Of a stretch of 64,000 bases of DNA, positions 25,268-34,078 are shown piece by piece. The position numbers were made by a program, and so were the translations under genes. The notes beneath the pieces were generated by a model. It did not search any database and was not told the DNA's origin. It saw only the letters and a list, made by a program, of their open reading frames with translations. How positions within the stretch are numbered: position 1 is the stretch's first letter; every line of letters starts with the position of its first letter. The DNA is taken from contig CACYRP010000003.1 of the NCBI GenBank assembly GCA_902776765.1, forward strand, positions 153,996 to 217,995, in the 5' to 3' direction. The DNA comes from Fibrobacter succinogenes (lineage in GTDB: Bacteria > Fibrobacterota > Fibrobacteria > Fibrobacterales > Fibrobacteraceae).

Positions 25268-27178
25268 ATGAACAAAGAATTACTAACAATCGCGTTAGCA
25301 TTTGGATGCATTGCATCAAATGCTACTACAAATAACTACGACCTTCTGGGCCGCAAGGGTAGTAAAATGAACACCCCGATGGTCTATAAGAATGTCGACT
25401 ATTCCAAAGCCAAGAAGAATGAACAACAGAAATTAGGTTCATCTTTGAATAACGCCTCTTTGATGAAAACGGGTATGCATGGAAATTATGTTGCCATTAA
25501 AGGTGCGTTTCTGAGTAACACTGGTAGTGGACTGCGAGTTTTTGGGCCTGATGGTGATGTGCTTGTCGATAATGGTCAGCATTATTTAAGGCGATATACC
25601 TCAAGTGGTGCTGAAAGTTGCGAAGATTTACATTTTTGTGCTTATGATTGGAATAAGTATCGTAATGGTGTTCAGACGTATAGTGAAGCCCTGAGTAAAG
25701 CTTTTATTCAAATGAATGAAGATTATAACACCACTCCTATTTATCCTGGTGTGCCTAGGACAAATTTGAGCAGTGCAGGATATTCATATTCTGATTGGAA
25801 AGTGAATGATAATCATGTTCAATCGTCGCCTTATCAGTCTGGACAAACTATTCAATATACTGATTTTTTTGATGTGCTGAAGGATAAGTTAGGTTATTAT
25901 TCCGTTTCTGATTGGTATTTGTATAAAAAATCAGATGTGGGTATTTATATTGATGTAGAAACGCCTCCTGTAGATTTACAAAATAATGGACAAGTGAAAT
26001 ATCTTGAGTATGGTAATGGTCCCTATACAAAATCTCCAGGGTATGAAATTGATGCTTCGAGGACGTATCAGCTCCTAACAGATTACGATCATTATGATCC
26101 TATTGTTTATGCGGGTAAAGGAATGCCTGATAATCCGGCTTCTAGAAATCCTCAGATTTATATTGGCGTGCATAACAACAAAAAGGGCTCTGGAAATACA
26201 AGCCGTTATACAGCAAAAGCTAGGGATATAGACAATTATATTTATAACAATCGTACGATAGAATTTGTTTCTGCGGGCGATTTTGGATTCCACACTAAAG
26301 GTAATCCTAAAATGGATCCACAGGCTTTTGCTGTGAATGCAATTACTGTTGGTGCGTTTGACCCGATAGGTGAAGAAGTTCTTACTTATACGTCAACGGC
26401 TAGTAATGTGGGAACCTCTTATACGGGGGCGACTAAGCCAGAAGTTTATAATTATTCAAATTTTTTTACACATGACCTTACAAGATATTATAGCAATGGG
26501 ACTCAAAGTTATGTGTTTAGACCTTTGTATGATGGTACGCGAGTGGCTACTGCACTTACTGCTGGTATGGTGGGTGATCTTTTGGCTGTTAACCCGTTTT
26601 ATCGTTGGCACCCTGAAATTGTAAAAGCCTTGCTTCTTACTTGTGATAAACATACACCTACTTACAAATATTTAGTTTTTGATAATGCGGGGAGTACTCG
26701 TTATCAATTTGATTCTCGTTATTGGAATGGTGATATTGATAAGTTAAAAACTCGTACAAATAGTAACGGTCAGCATGAAATTTGGTTTGTTGCCCCTAAT
26801 CCAATGAAGAATTATCCAGTTTATGCCGCTATTTCTTGGCTTAGCAGTGGTGACGATGTTATAAACATTGGTAAAGTTCCTCAGGATTTTGACTTGTATG
26901 TTTATGGAAGCAGTGATCATAATTATGATAATATAAAAAACCCTATGGCTGATCTTAGAACGAGTAATTTTAATTTTAATAAGCCGGGGACTTTTATTAC
27001 ATCGTCAAATCATTTGTATCGTTCCTTTGAAATGGTTGTCATTGAATCTAGTTATGATTATTTAGTTTTCAAAATTGTTTTGAAGGATGAGGATAGCCGT
27101 AGTGCGAATAAGGGACAAATTGTACTTGGTTTCAATATGGCTACTTCGTACTTCCCTAGAGATTTACATCTTCAGTGA
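25268..27178 (+). CDS. secreted subtilase-like protein lacking the catalytic serine
   Basis: A 636-residue exported protein: signal peptide MNKELLTIALAFGCIASNA. The region ~310-450 follows the C-terminal half of the peptidase S8 fold: a VSAGD strand (usual AAGN), VNAITVGAF, KPEVYNYS and DGTRVATALTAGMV. The last aligns with the S8 motif GTSMATPHVAG, so the nucleophile Ser is Arg425; I also find no standard DTG or HGT motif. It is therefore probably an inactive, binding version. Codon use is markedly AT-rich compared with neighbours, which suggests transfer. ATG 25268 follows AAGGAAAA; an earlier frame start has no signal peptide. Confidence 0.6.
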   Translation: MNKELLTIALAFGCIASNATTNNYDLLGRKGSKMNTPMVYKNVDYSKAKKNEQQKLGSSLNNASLMKTGMHGNYVAIKGAFLSNTGSGLRVFGPDGDVLVDNGQHYLRRYTSSGAESCEDLHFCAYDWNKYRNGVQTYSEALSKAFIQMNEDYNTTPIYPGVPRTNLSSAGYSYSDWKVNDNHVQSSPYQSGQTIQYTDFFDVLKDKLGYYSVSDWYLYKKSDVGIYIDVETPPVDLQNNGQVKYLEYGNGPYTKSPGYEIDASRTYQLLTDYDHYDPIVYAGKGMPDNPASRNPQIYIGVHNNKKGSGNTSRYTAKARDIDNYIYNNRTIEFVSAGDFGFHTKGNPKMDPQAFAVNAITVGAFDPIGEEVLTYTSTASNVGTSYTGATKPEVYNYSNFFTHDLTRYYSNGTQSYVFRPLYDGTRVATALTAGMVGDLLAVNPFYRWHPEIVKALLLTCDKHTPTYKYLVFDNAGSTRYQFDSRYWNGDIDKLKTRTNSNGQHEIWFVAPNPMKNYPVYAAISWLSSGDDVINIGKVPQDFDLYVYGSSDHNYDNIKNPMADLRTSNFNFNKPGTFITSSNHLYRSFEMVVIESSYDYLVFKIVLKDEDSRSANKGQIVLGFNMATSYFPRDLHLQ

Positions 27179-27214
27179 AAATAAAATGTATTTGTAGTTA
27201 AATTTCTAATAAGC

Positions 27215-27247
27215 ACGGCCGGACATTCCTTGTTCCGGCCGTTTTTT
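27215..27247 (+). terminator. terminator between convergent genes
   Basis: ACGGCCGGA (27215-27223) and TCCGGCCGT (27234-27242) form a nine-base stem followed by six T. It terminates the subtilase-like gene. Confidence 0.85.
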
Positions 27248-27265
27248 GCATTAAGCATTATAATT

Positions 27266-27295
27266 CCAATAGCGCGGTGTTTTTCGTGCTATTGG
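27266..27295. repeat. unassigned strong hairpin
   Basis: CCAATAGCGCG and CGTGCTATTGG form an 11-base stem (one G-T pair) with GTGTTTTT as loop, between the terminator at 27215 and the pepA stop. There is no T-run after the stem on either strand, so it is not a simple terminator. Confidence 0.5.
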
Positions 27296-27313
27296 ATTAC
27301 GCACAAAAAGCGT

Positions 27314-28879
27314 TTAGCACACTTTGTATTCCTCACACTGGATTGCGTCGGTTTCGATGCTTTCGCCTTCGCTTTCTTCGTTTGCGCTAGACATTCTACG
27401 AGCAAGTTCAATGAGCGTCTGTACGCCAAAGCCTGTGGCACCGTATTCGGTGTACTTCCATGCTTTGTTCACGAATGCTGTGCCTGCAATATCCCAGTGC
27501 GCCCAAGCGGTATCTTCTGGAACGAATTCCTGCAAGAAGAGCGCTGCGGCAATGGCTCCGGCATCGCTTCCGGTATTCTTGAGGTCTGCGAAATGGTCCT
27601 TCAATGCGTCGGCGTATTCTTCTTCGAGCGGCATGCTCCAGAACTTTTCGCAGCAAGTTTCACCGCAGTTGATGACGTTCAATGCAAGGGCGTCGTCGTT
27701 GCTGAAGAATCCTGCAACGGCGTAACCGAGTGCGCGAACCATGGCGCCCGTAAGCGTGGCGAGGTCCACGATGTGCGTGGCTCCGATGAGTCCAGCTTCT
27801 GCAAGGCCATCCGAGAGCACGAGGCGTCCTTCGGCATCCGTATTATCGACCATGACCGTCTTGCCGTTTTTGGCGGTAAAGATATCTCCTGGTAGCACGG
27901 ACTTGTTGCCAATTGCATTTTCTGCAAGGCAGCACACGGCGCTCACCTTAATCGGGAGCTCAAGCGTGGCAATGGCTTGGATGGCGGCGAGTGCTGTTGC
28001 GGCACCGCTCATATCGCTAATCATTTCCGGCATGGATTTAGGCGGTTTCAGACAAAGTCCGCCGGTGTCGAATGTAAGTCCCTTACCGACAATAACCAAG
28101 TGGTCTGCAGAAGTGCGCGCTTTTTTATTAGCGTTTTTGACGGCATTTTTTCCGCGAGCGGTCTTACTACCGTCGTAAGAGAGCGTAATCATGTACGGCT
28201 CGTGCGAGCTGCCCTTGCCAACAGTCACATGTCCCATGAAGCCTTCTTTTTCGAGTTGCTTCATGTTGCGTATCTTGATTGAAAGTCCCGGCGTGTACTT
28301 CGCAATCGTATTTGCATTTTCTACAAATTCAGCGGGGTAGAGGTCCGAAGCGCATGTGTTAATCAAGTTCTTTGCGAGGACAATAGCCTTGTTTTCGATG
28401 GCGACATCGTCAGCAATCTTCTTGAATTCTGCGGTATGCTCACCAGCGACGATTTCGAACGAGACCTGGAAGGCTTCTTTCTGCTTGCTCTTGTAAGCAT
28501 CGAATTTGTAATCGGCGTAGTAGAGTCCGTGCAAAATGCTCTTGAACTGTTCTGGCGCAGCATCGGCAAGCATGATGGAAACCATCGGGATTTGGCGCTT
28601 GCTTGCTTTCTTGGCTAGGCGGTAGGCCGCCATGCGCAAGTGGTCGAGCGAGGAAAGTCCACGTTCCTTCGCGGCGTTTACAAAAATGGTAGGCTGGTTG
28701 TCGATTTCCAAAAATTCCAAATCTTCGAACGGACCCTCGTCCATGCCGTTCAGTACGGATTCGACTTGCTTTTCGGCGTCTTCCGAGAGAACGTTGGAAA
28801 ATTGGACAGATTTTTTAACAAAAAATAGGGCGCTAGTATTGGCTTTGCCCGAAGCGGTATTCACAATAATTGTTTTCAT
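27314..28879 (-). CDS. pepA: leucyl aminopeptidase, M17 family
   Basis: A 521-residue cytosolic two-zinc aminopeptidase that removes N-terminal residues from peptides. The catalytic half shows VGKGLTFDTGGLCLKP and the family signature NTDAEGRLVLSDGLA, which hold the metal ligands and the catalytic Lys/Arg. The N-terminal ~180 residues are the variable M17 domain. The C-terminus has a ~25-residue acidic tail beyond the usual end (SSANEESEGESIETDA). It is a single gene with its own promoter; convergent with the preceding gene. Confidence 0.9.
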   Translation of the reverse strand: MKTIIVNTASGKANTSALFFVKKSVQFSNVLSEDAEKQVESVLNGMDEGPFEDLEFLEIDNQPTIFVNAAKERGLSSLDHLRMAAYRLAKKASKRQIPMVSIMLADAAPEQFKSILHGLYYADYKFDAYKSKQKEAFQVSFEIVAGEHTAEFKKIADDVAIENKAIVLAKNLINTCASDLYPAEFVENANTIAKYTPGLSIKIRNMKQLEKEGFMGHVTVGKGSSHEPYMITLSYDGSKTARGKNAVKNANKKARTSADHLVIVGKGLTFDTGGLCLKPPKSMPEMISDMSGAATALAAIQAIATLELPIKVSAVCCLAENAIGNKSVLPGDIFTAKNGKTVMVDNTDAEGRLVLSDGLAEAGLIGATHIVDLATLTGAMVRALGYAVAGFFSNDDALALNVINCGETCCEKFWSMPLEEEYADALKDHFADLKNTGSDAGAIAAALFLQEFVPEDTAWAHWDIAGTAFVNKAWKYTEYGATGFGVQTLIELARRMSSANEESEGESIETDAIQCEEYKVC

Positions 28880-28924
28880 ATAGCGTAATCTAGTATTTTA
28901 TGAACGGAACGCTGGTATTTTGTA

Positions 28925-28954
28925 TTGGTTTTTCGATTACAAAAATACTATAAT
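28925..28954 (+). promoter_or_regulatory. probable sigma70-like promoter of the beta-barrel gene
   Basis: TATAAT at 28949-28954 is a perfect -10 hexamer; TTGGTT at 28925-28930 lies 18 bases upstream as a weak -35. Transcription would begin near 28960, inside the adjacent palindrome. Confidence 0.55.
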
Positions 28955-28958
28955 ATTA

Positions 28959-28973
28959 CAATGATTATCATTG
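28959..28973. promoter_or_regulatory. Fur-box-like operator
   Basis: CAATGATTATCATTG is a perfect palindrome around a central base. Its core AATGATTATCATT is the centre of the Fur consensus GATAATGATAATCATTATC. It sits between the TATAAT and the GGAGG ribosome site, where a bound repressor would block transcription. Regulation by iron is inferred. Confidence 0.55.
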
Positions 28974-28983
28974 GAGGATCAAT

Positions 28984-29982
28984 ATGAATCTAAAGTACGC
29001 TGGAATTTTGACTGCTTTTGCAGTTTCTGCCGTGATGGCACAGAATACAGCATCAGTTGCTGAAACTGCCGCTCCTGCTCCGGCCCCAGTCGCCGAGGTC
29101 GCTCCTGTACAGGCCGAACCGGTTGTTGAACAAACTCCCGCCCAGGCTGAAGACAAGTTTACTCAGGCCGAGAAAGAACTCGCTCCCGAAACTCTCTTTT
29201 CTGAACCTACCGCCGTTCGTGGTGCCGACGCTGCAAAGCCCGTCCAGAAAAAGACCACCAAGAAATTTGTTTACCGCCCTGTCTATTCGCCGTCTGAAAT
29301 TGAAACAAGCAATGGCCCTGTAAAAACCGTTTACGTTTCTGAAGTGGCAAGTGCAGATACAATTGATATGAATCAACTTCGTGGCCTAATTCCGCTGAAG
29401 TTTACGTTTGGTTTTCAAGGCTTTATTGGTAGTGCGTTCCTTTCGGGTGACAATGGCCATTATGAATACGATCGCTACTTTGGTTTGACTTGGAGCGCGG
29501 GCGCTTTTGCCTTATTCCCGCTAGATGAATACAACATGGCCTTTAAGACTGGTGTCTTGTTTGAACATGATAAGGTAAATAACAGCTATAGCGAAGTTTA
29601 TAAGGAAAATTATGGAGAATACCGTTTTTCGTTTAGCCAATACCGGATTTCGTTGCCGCTCCTCTTTTCTTTAAAGAGTGCTAGGTCCAATCTTTATTTT
29701 GATGTAGGTGTCCAACCGTCTTTTGCCATTTCCGATACATTTAAAATGAAATCTTCAGATAAGAAGTATAATATCAAGGAAGACATGATGGATAATGATT
29801 ACCGCTCGGCAATTGACTGGTCCATTATTTTTGGATTTGGAATTCGAGCAAACCGTTATGTTGGTTTCGACGCCCGCTTCTGCTGGGGAATCAACAACCA
29901 GTATGAAGATTATAACGCATTTGGAATAAACAATTTGACATCTAAGTCATTCAATGTTGGTGCAACTTTCTACGTATTTTAG
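28984..29982 (+). CDS. outer-membrane beta-barrel protein with Ala/Pro-rich N-terminal region
   Basis: A 332-residue exported protein. The signal peptide ends VMAQ, then ~65 residues rich in Ala, Pro, Val and Glu (APAPAPVAEVAPV), a basic stretch (KKTTKKFVYRP), and a ~200-residue barrel with alternating strands, ending in the aromatic FNVGATFYVF. The end Phe and strand pattern fit an eight- to ten-strand OMP of the OmpX/PorT type. GGAGG precedes the ATG. A Fur-like palindrome between promoter and RBS suggests expression under iron limitation. Confidence 0.7.
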   Translation: MNLKYAGILTAFAVSAVMAQNTASVAETAAPAPAPVAEVAPVQAEPVVEQTPAQAEDKFTQAEKELAPETLFSEPTAVRGADAAKPVQKKTTKKFVYRPVYSPSEIETSNGPVKTVYVSEVASADTIDMNQLRGLIPLKFTFGFQGFIGSAFLSGDNGHYEYDRYFGLTWSAGAFALFPLDEYNMAFKTGVLFEHDKVNNSYSEVYKENYGEYRFSFSQYRISLPLLFSLKSARSNLYFDVGVQPSFAISDTFKMKSSDKKYNIKEDMMDNDYRSAIDWSIIFGFGIRANRYVGFDARFCWGINNQYEDYNAFGINNLTSKSFNVGATFYVF

Positions 29983-29990
29983 TTAAAAAT

Positions 29991-30992
29991 ATGATTCTTT
30001 CTATTGTGGCCATAGTCGTTGGCCTTATTCTTCTGGTCTGGAGTGCAGACCGGTTTGTGGATGGGGCCGTCGGCGTGGCCCAATTTTTTGGCATGAGCAC
30101 ATTCCTTATCGGGATGCTGATTGTGGGGTTTGGAACGTCTGCACCGGAAATGGTAGTTTCTGTTTTGTCGGCAGTGAACAACACTCCGCAACTTGCTCTT
30201 GGAAACGCTTACGGTTCCAACATCGCAAACATCGCGCTAATCCTTGGCGTGACGGCGCTGATTATTCCTGTTGTCGTAAAGAAAGAGGCGATGAAGCGCG
30301 ATATTCCAATTCTAATGGCGATGACCGTTTTGACGGTTGTGTTGCTGATGGACGGAAATGTTTCGTTTGTCGATGGCGTAATTCTTTTGTTCGCATTTGC
30401 GGGGATTACCTCGTTCAACATCTTTACGGAACTGCATGCAAAGCGTAAACGCAAGAACGATGAATCCGTTGAAGCTCCGACCGAAAAAGTTTCAATCGTC
30501 AAATCGTCGCTGTTGTTGCTTGTCGGGCTTGTGCTTTTGATTGCAAGTTCGAGAATGCTGGTATGGGGGGCTATCAATGTGGCTCAGGCTCTTGGCGTGA
30601 GTGACTTGCTGATTGGGCTTACCATTGTAGCGGTTGGGACTTCGCTTCCTGAACTGGCGAGTTCTATTGCTGCAGCACGCAAGGGCGAGAACGATTTAGC
30701 GGTAGGAAACGTTATTGGGTCCAATATTTTTAACACGCTTGTCGTTGTTGGAATTGCAGCTGTAATTACACCGATCAAGGCAATGGATGCAGAAGTGCTG
30801 AGTCGAGATTTGCCGATTATGTCGGCGCTCACGCTTTTGCTTTTCTTGATATGCTTCCCGTTTTTCAAGAGCAAACGCACAAAAGCTTCGCGCAAGAAGA
30901 ATGAACAATTTGGTTTTGGCCGCATTGGCGGCGCGCTGTTCTTGAGCTTGTATGTTGCGTATCTCGTGCTGCTCGGTGTAACAACTGTGTAA
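29991..30992 (+). CDS. calcium/sodium antiporter, CaCA family (YrbG-like)
   Basis: A 333-residue inner-membrane exchanger. The two alpha-repeats that form the ion site are clear: GFGTSAPEMVVS with GNAYGSNIANIALILG, and AVGTSLPELASS with GNVIGSNIFNTLVVVG. About ten membrane helices are predicted, with a charged cytosolic loop at ~145-165. It begins nine bases after the barrel gene and may share its transcript. Confidence 0.9.
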   Translation: MILSIVAIVVGLILLVWSADRFVDGAVGVAQFFGMSTFLIGMLIVGFGTSAPEMVVSVLSAVNNTPQLALGNAYGSNIANIALILGVTALIIPVVVKKEAMKRDIPILMAMTVLTVVLLMDGNVSFVDGVILLFAFAGITSFNIFTELHAKRKRKNDESVEAPTEKVSIVKSSLLLLVGLVLLIASSRMLVWGAINVAQALGVSDLLIGLTIVAVGTSLPELASSIAAARKGENDLAVGNVIGSNIFNTLVVVGIAAVITPIKAMDAEVLSRDLPIMSALTLLLFLICFPFFKSKRTKASRKKNEQFGFGRIGGALFLSLYVAYLVLLGVTTV

Positions 30993-31057
30993 AGCTTTGG
31001 ATCCTCGCCTTCGCGATGATGACGAGTTCTTAGATCCTTACGTACCTTTGAATAACA

Positions 31058-31119
31058 AAAAGAGCGGCTTTGCCGCTCTCTTTCGTTTCTAACCACTAGC
31101 CACTAACCACTGTTTACTT
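31058..31119 (-). terminator. terminator plus TTAGTGG repeat after the outer-membrane gene
   Basis: On the minus strand the gene stop TAG is followed by AAGTAAACAGTGGTTAGTGGC and further TAG-TGGT units (31083-31119), then by the hairpin AGAGCGGC-AAA-GCCGCTCT (31061-31079) with a T-run. The repeat is of the stop-codon-adjacent TAG type; the hairpin is a normal terminator, and it is also usable for the exchanger gene on the plus strand. Confidence 0.75.
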
Positions 31120-33204
31120 CTAATTTCCAAAAGTCCAAACAATGCCGTAAGCGAATCTGAGGCCTTCAGGCGTGTAGCCGGATTCCGGCGCGTAGATGCT
31201 GTGGTTGAAATTCTCGATGCGGTTGTACAGTTCAAACGAGAGAATCTGCATGCGCGCTTCGAAATCCATTGCAAGGTATTTCTTGAGAGAGACGAGCTCT
31301 GGCTCGCCATTTTTGTTAATCGTGCAATCGTAGCGGTTGTTGAACCACTGGAAATCAACGCGTACGCTTACACCGAGCCTATCCTTGACAAAGCGGTTCT
31401 GCCAATGGATGCTGCCCTTGTAATAAAGTGACGGAGTATCGATAAGTTTGGTGCGCGTAATCTTTTGTCCGCGTTCTAAATAGAATTTCCAGTTGCCCAA
31501 ACGGAAGCCCACTTGCATAATCCAGTCAAGTGTATGTGCATGGTCGAGGTTTTCGTAGCGGAATGCAGACTCCACAGAATCGGCTACTTCGGCATATGTT
31601 GTATCTCTCACTTCCATGGTTTCGTAGTTAGCGATATACGTTGAATGTTTATCCGTTGTATCTAAGCCGCCATTAATAACCCACTTGGGTTTTATCAAAT
31701 TATTAGCATGTTCGTAACGCAACCCAAGTCCGTAAAAAACATCGCGTTTTTGCCATACGATATTGGCGGTAGCGCGGTCGCGTATTTCGTATTTAAGGTT
31801 CTCGTTAGGGAATGCGACTCGACCCGTTTCTATAAGCTTGAGCTGATTCACGTCGGGGAATTTATTGTCGTGGCGGTAAGATGCCGTTGCCATCAAATGG
31901 TAGGGGAGGAGGTACGTTCCGTCGAGAGAAAATGCGGGTGCAAATTCAACGGTATCCAAAAGTGAACTGTTGCGCTGCATGCCGGCTTGTACGCGGAACA
32001 GAGCCTTCCCGAAAAGCGTATCCGAAACTTCTGCATAGCCGATTTCGCGGTCTTGGTAATATTTTTGCTTTACCTTGTCATCGCCCGTTTCTTCGGTATT
32101 TACGAATTCATATTCAAAATGGATTCTTGGATTTAGGAACATGTTGTAGCGCGCATCGAAGTTCCCGAGAATCGTTTCGTAGTTGCGGACCTTGCTTGTG
32201 TCGTAATAAGTGTTTTTGATGACGCGCAGTCCAACGTCGTTATATGTTGTATCTTGTTTTTTCGCAATTTTGGGAAGCTTGCGCATTTCGATTTCGTGAT
32301 TGCCATAATGAATTTCAGTACCGAGAGTCAAGCCCTTGATGGGGTAGAATTCTGCACCGCCGCCATACGTGCGCGTTTCAAGTAGAATTCTATAAGGATC
32401 CGTCTGGAATTCGCGGGAAGTGGGGTCAAGCGTATCCAGCAAAACTTTGTGAGTCGAGTTGTCGGCATTGTCAAGGCTTAAATAGTTTATCTTAAAAAAA
32501 GCCTTGCCATAGCCAAATCGCCAAGTGACAATTGGTTGGAGGTGTATGCTGTTCATCGCAATGTTTCGGCCGCCAAACGGGATTTCTGTAGAGTCTCGCC
32601 CCATGGCAAAAAACGGCGAATGCGTTACCGGCTGGTATTCAAACGGCTTGGAGAGCATGTTGGAATGGCTAGAAACTCCGAGGTCGAGTGTAACCGAGTC
32701 CGTAATCAGTCGACGGAATTCGAGGCGGAGGGCGTTGCCTTCGAACGGGCCGCGCTCCCAGTTCACATCGGTAATTGGAGTATCGACAGGAATGCCGTGA
32801 CGTTCTTCAAAGAGAATTCCGTTTTCGCCGTTGAGCGCAAGCGTAGAACCGTCATAGCTTAAGCGTGTTGTGTAAATCCCGGCGAGCTTGCTCGGATAGC
32901 GTTTGCTCAGCGTTCCGATTCCAAGCGACCTTGCGGGGAGTTCCGGACTGCCAAGGATGGACGTGCCAAGCACCCATTCAGATTTTTGACCCGAAACGTC
33001 GTAAGTGCGCTGCATGACTTCGCGCAACGGAATGACCCAACGGCCTGCGTCCGTTTCTCTGGGTGCTGGATCCGGGCCGTTCACCGTTTCAAAAATGGAA
33101 TCTTGCGGAGTTGGGAGCACGCTTTTCTTGGCGTGAATGACATCGGCAAAAACGCTTGAAACAAGCGCGGACAAAACAGTAATTAGAAAAATTCCACGAT
33201 TCAT
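31120..33204 (-). CDS. outer-membrane beta-barrel protein (receptor-like)
   Basis: A 694-residue exported protein. ATG 33204 is chosen: it overlaps the stop of the PHP gene as TAATG and gives a signal peptide ending VSSVFAD; an open frame upstream of it lies inside the PHP gene. The rest is a run of amphipathic strands with Tyr/Trp/Phe turns (TYGGGAEFYPIKGLTLGTEI, LGVSVRVDFQWF), ending in FAYGIVWTFGN with a near-terminal aromatic residue. It looks like a TonB-dependent-receptor-size barrel but I see no plug domain, so the class is open. Confidence 0.65.
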   Translation of the reverse strand: MNRGIFLITVLSALVSSVFADVIHAKKSVLPTPQDSIFETVNGPDPAPRETDAGRWVIPLREVMQRTYDVSGQKSEWVLGTSILGSPELPARSLGIGTLSKRYPSKLAGIYTTRLSYDGSTLALNGENGILFEERHGIPVDTPITDVNWERGPFEGNALRLEFRRLITDSVTLDLGVSSHSNMLSKPFEYQPVTHSPFFAMGRDSTEIPFGGRNIAMNSIHLQPIVTWRFGYGKAFFKINYLSLDNADNSTHKVLLDTLDPTSREFQTDPYRILLETRTYGGGAEFYPIKGLTLGTEIHYGNHEIEMRKLPKIAKKQDTTYNDVGLRVIKNTYYDTSKVRNYETILGNFDARYNMFLNPRIHFEYEFVNTEETGDDKVKQKYYQDREIGYAEVSDTLFGKALFRVQAGMQRNSSLLDTVEFAPAFSLDGTYLLPYHLMATASYRHDNKFPDVNQLKLIETGRVAFPNENLKYEIRDRATANIVWQKRDVFYGLGLRYEHANNLIKPKWVINGGLDTTDKHSTYIANYETMEVRDTTYAEVADSVESAFRYENLDHAHTLDWIMQVGFRLGNWKFYLERGQKITRTKLIDTPSLYYKGSIHWQNRFVKDRLGVSVRVDFQWFNNRYDCTINKNGEPELVSLKKYLAMDFEARMQILSFELYNRIENFNHSIYAPESGYTPEGLRFAYGIVWTFGN

Positions 33205-34076
33205 TAGAACCATTCTGCACGAGATTTTTCGCGCCTTTCTCGGAGTGCCTGGACGACGGTGTAGGGCATTTTCATGCAACCTGGGGGGTAGGTTCCGCTT
33301 TCGGTGTGAAAGTCTGAACCGCCGGTGCCCACAAGCCCGAACTTTTGCGCCATTTCCTTGTACTTGCGGCCAACAGCGCCCTTTTGCGCCGGGCTGTAGA
33401 CTTCCATACCCTGGATGCCCCATTCCACCATGTTTTCGATAAACTGGTCGCTGAGGCCAGACTTGTACGGGTGGGCGAGGACTGCAATGCCACCTGCATT
33501 TTCGATCAAGCGAATTGTTTCTTGCGGGTTCAGTCCCTTCTTTTCGACGAAGGCGATGCAGCCATCACCAAGGTATTTCGTGAACGCTTCGGAAAAGTTC
33601 GAAATGTATTCTTCATCGACGAGCGACATGGCGATGTGCGGACGCCCAATGATTTTGCCCTTACAATACGAGTGCACTTTTTCGAACGTGATTCCAATGC
33701 CGAGCGCATTAAGTTTTTTGATAATCGCTTTTACACGAGCAATACGCTGCTTTGCGAAATCCTCAAGTTCCATGTTGAGGGCGAGGTTCGTCGGGTCGCA
33801 GAAGTAGCCCAAAATGTGGATGTCCTTGCCTTGCCAAACCGCAGAAATTTCAATTCCCGGAATGATTTCAAGGCCGATTTCCTTGGCGGGTTCTTCGGCA
33901 AGCTTGTAGCTATCCAGATTGTCGTGGTCCGTGATGGAGATGCAACGAAGTCCTTTGCGTTTGCAAAGCATGAGCAATTCATCGACTGAAAGATTGCCAT
34001 CCGAGAGCTTGGTGTGCATGTGCAAGTCCGCATAGCCGCCATTTTCAGTGATGATTGTCGAAAACATCTTTTGCAT
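33204..34076 (-). CDS. PHP-domain phosphoesterase
   Basis: A 290-residue metal-dependent phosphoesterase of the PHP family. The metal-binding motifs are DLHMHTKLSDG, ITDHDNLD, PGIEISA, VLAHPYKSG and GSDFHTESG, in the usual order. This arrangement is that of YciV/TrpH-like enzymes, which act on 3'-phosphoadenosine or short oligoribonucleotides; the substrate here is not known. It is 2 bases downstream of the preceding gene and overlaps the next by one base, so the three genes are an operon. Confidence 0.87.
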   Translation of the reverse strand: MQKMFSTIITENGGYADLHMHTKLSDGNLSVDELLMLCKRKGLRCISITDHDNLDSYKLAEEPAKEIGLEIIPGIEISAVWQGKDIHILGYFCDPTNLALNMELEDFAKQRIARVKAIIKKLNALGIGITFEKVHSYCKGKIIGRPHIAMSLVDEEYISNFSEAFTKYLGDGCIAFVEKKGLNPQETIRLIENAGGIAVLAHPYKSGLSDQFIENMVEWGIQGMEVYSPAQKGAVGRKYKEMAQKFGLVGTGGSDFHTESGTYPPGCMKMPYTVVQALRERREKSRAEWF

Positions 34077-34078
34077 GG

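Noticed and set aside
33205..33423. N-terminal extension of the outer-membrane protein to 33423
   Set aside because: It lies inside the PHP gene in another frame, is Arg/His-rich and hides the clear signal peptide that begins at 33204.
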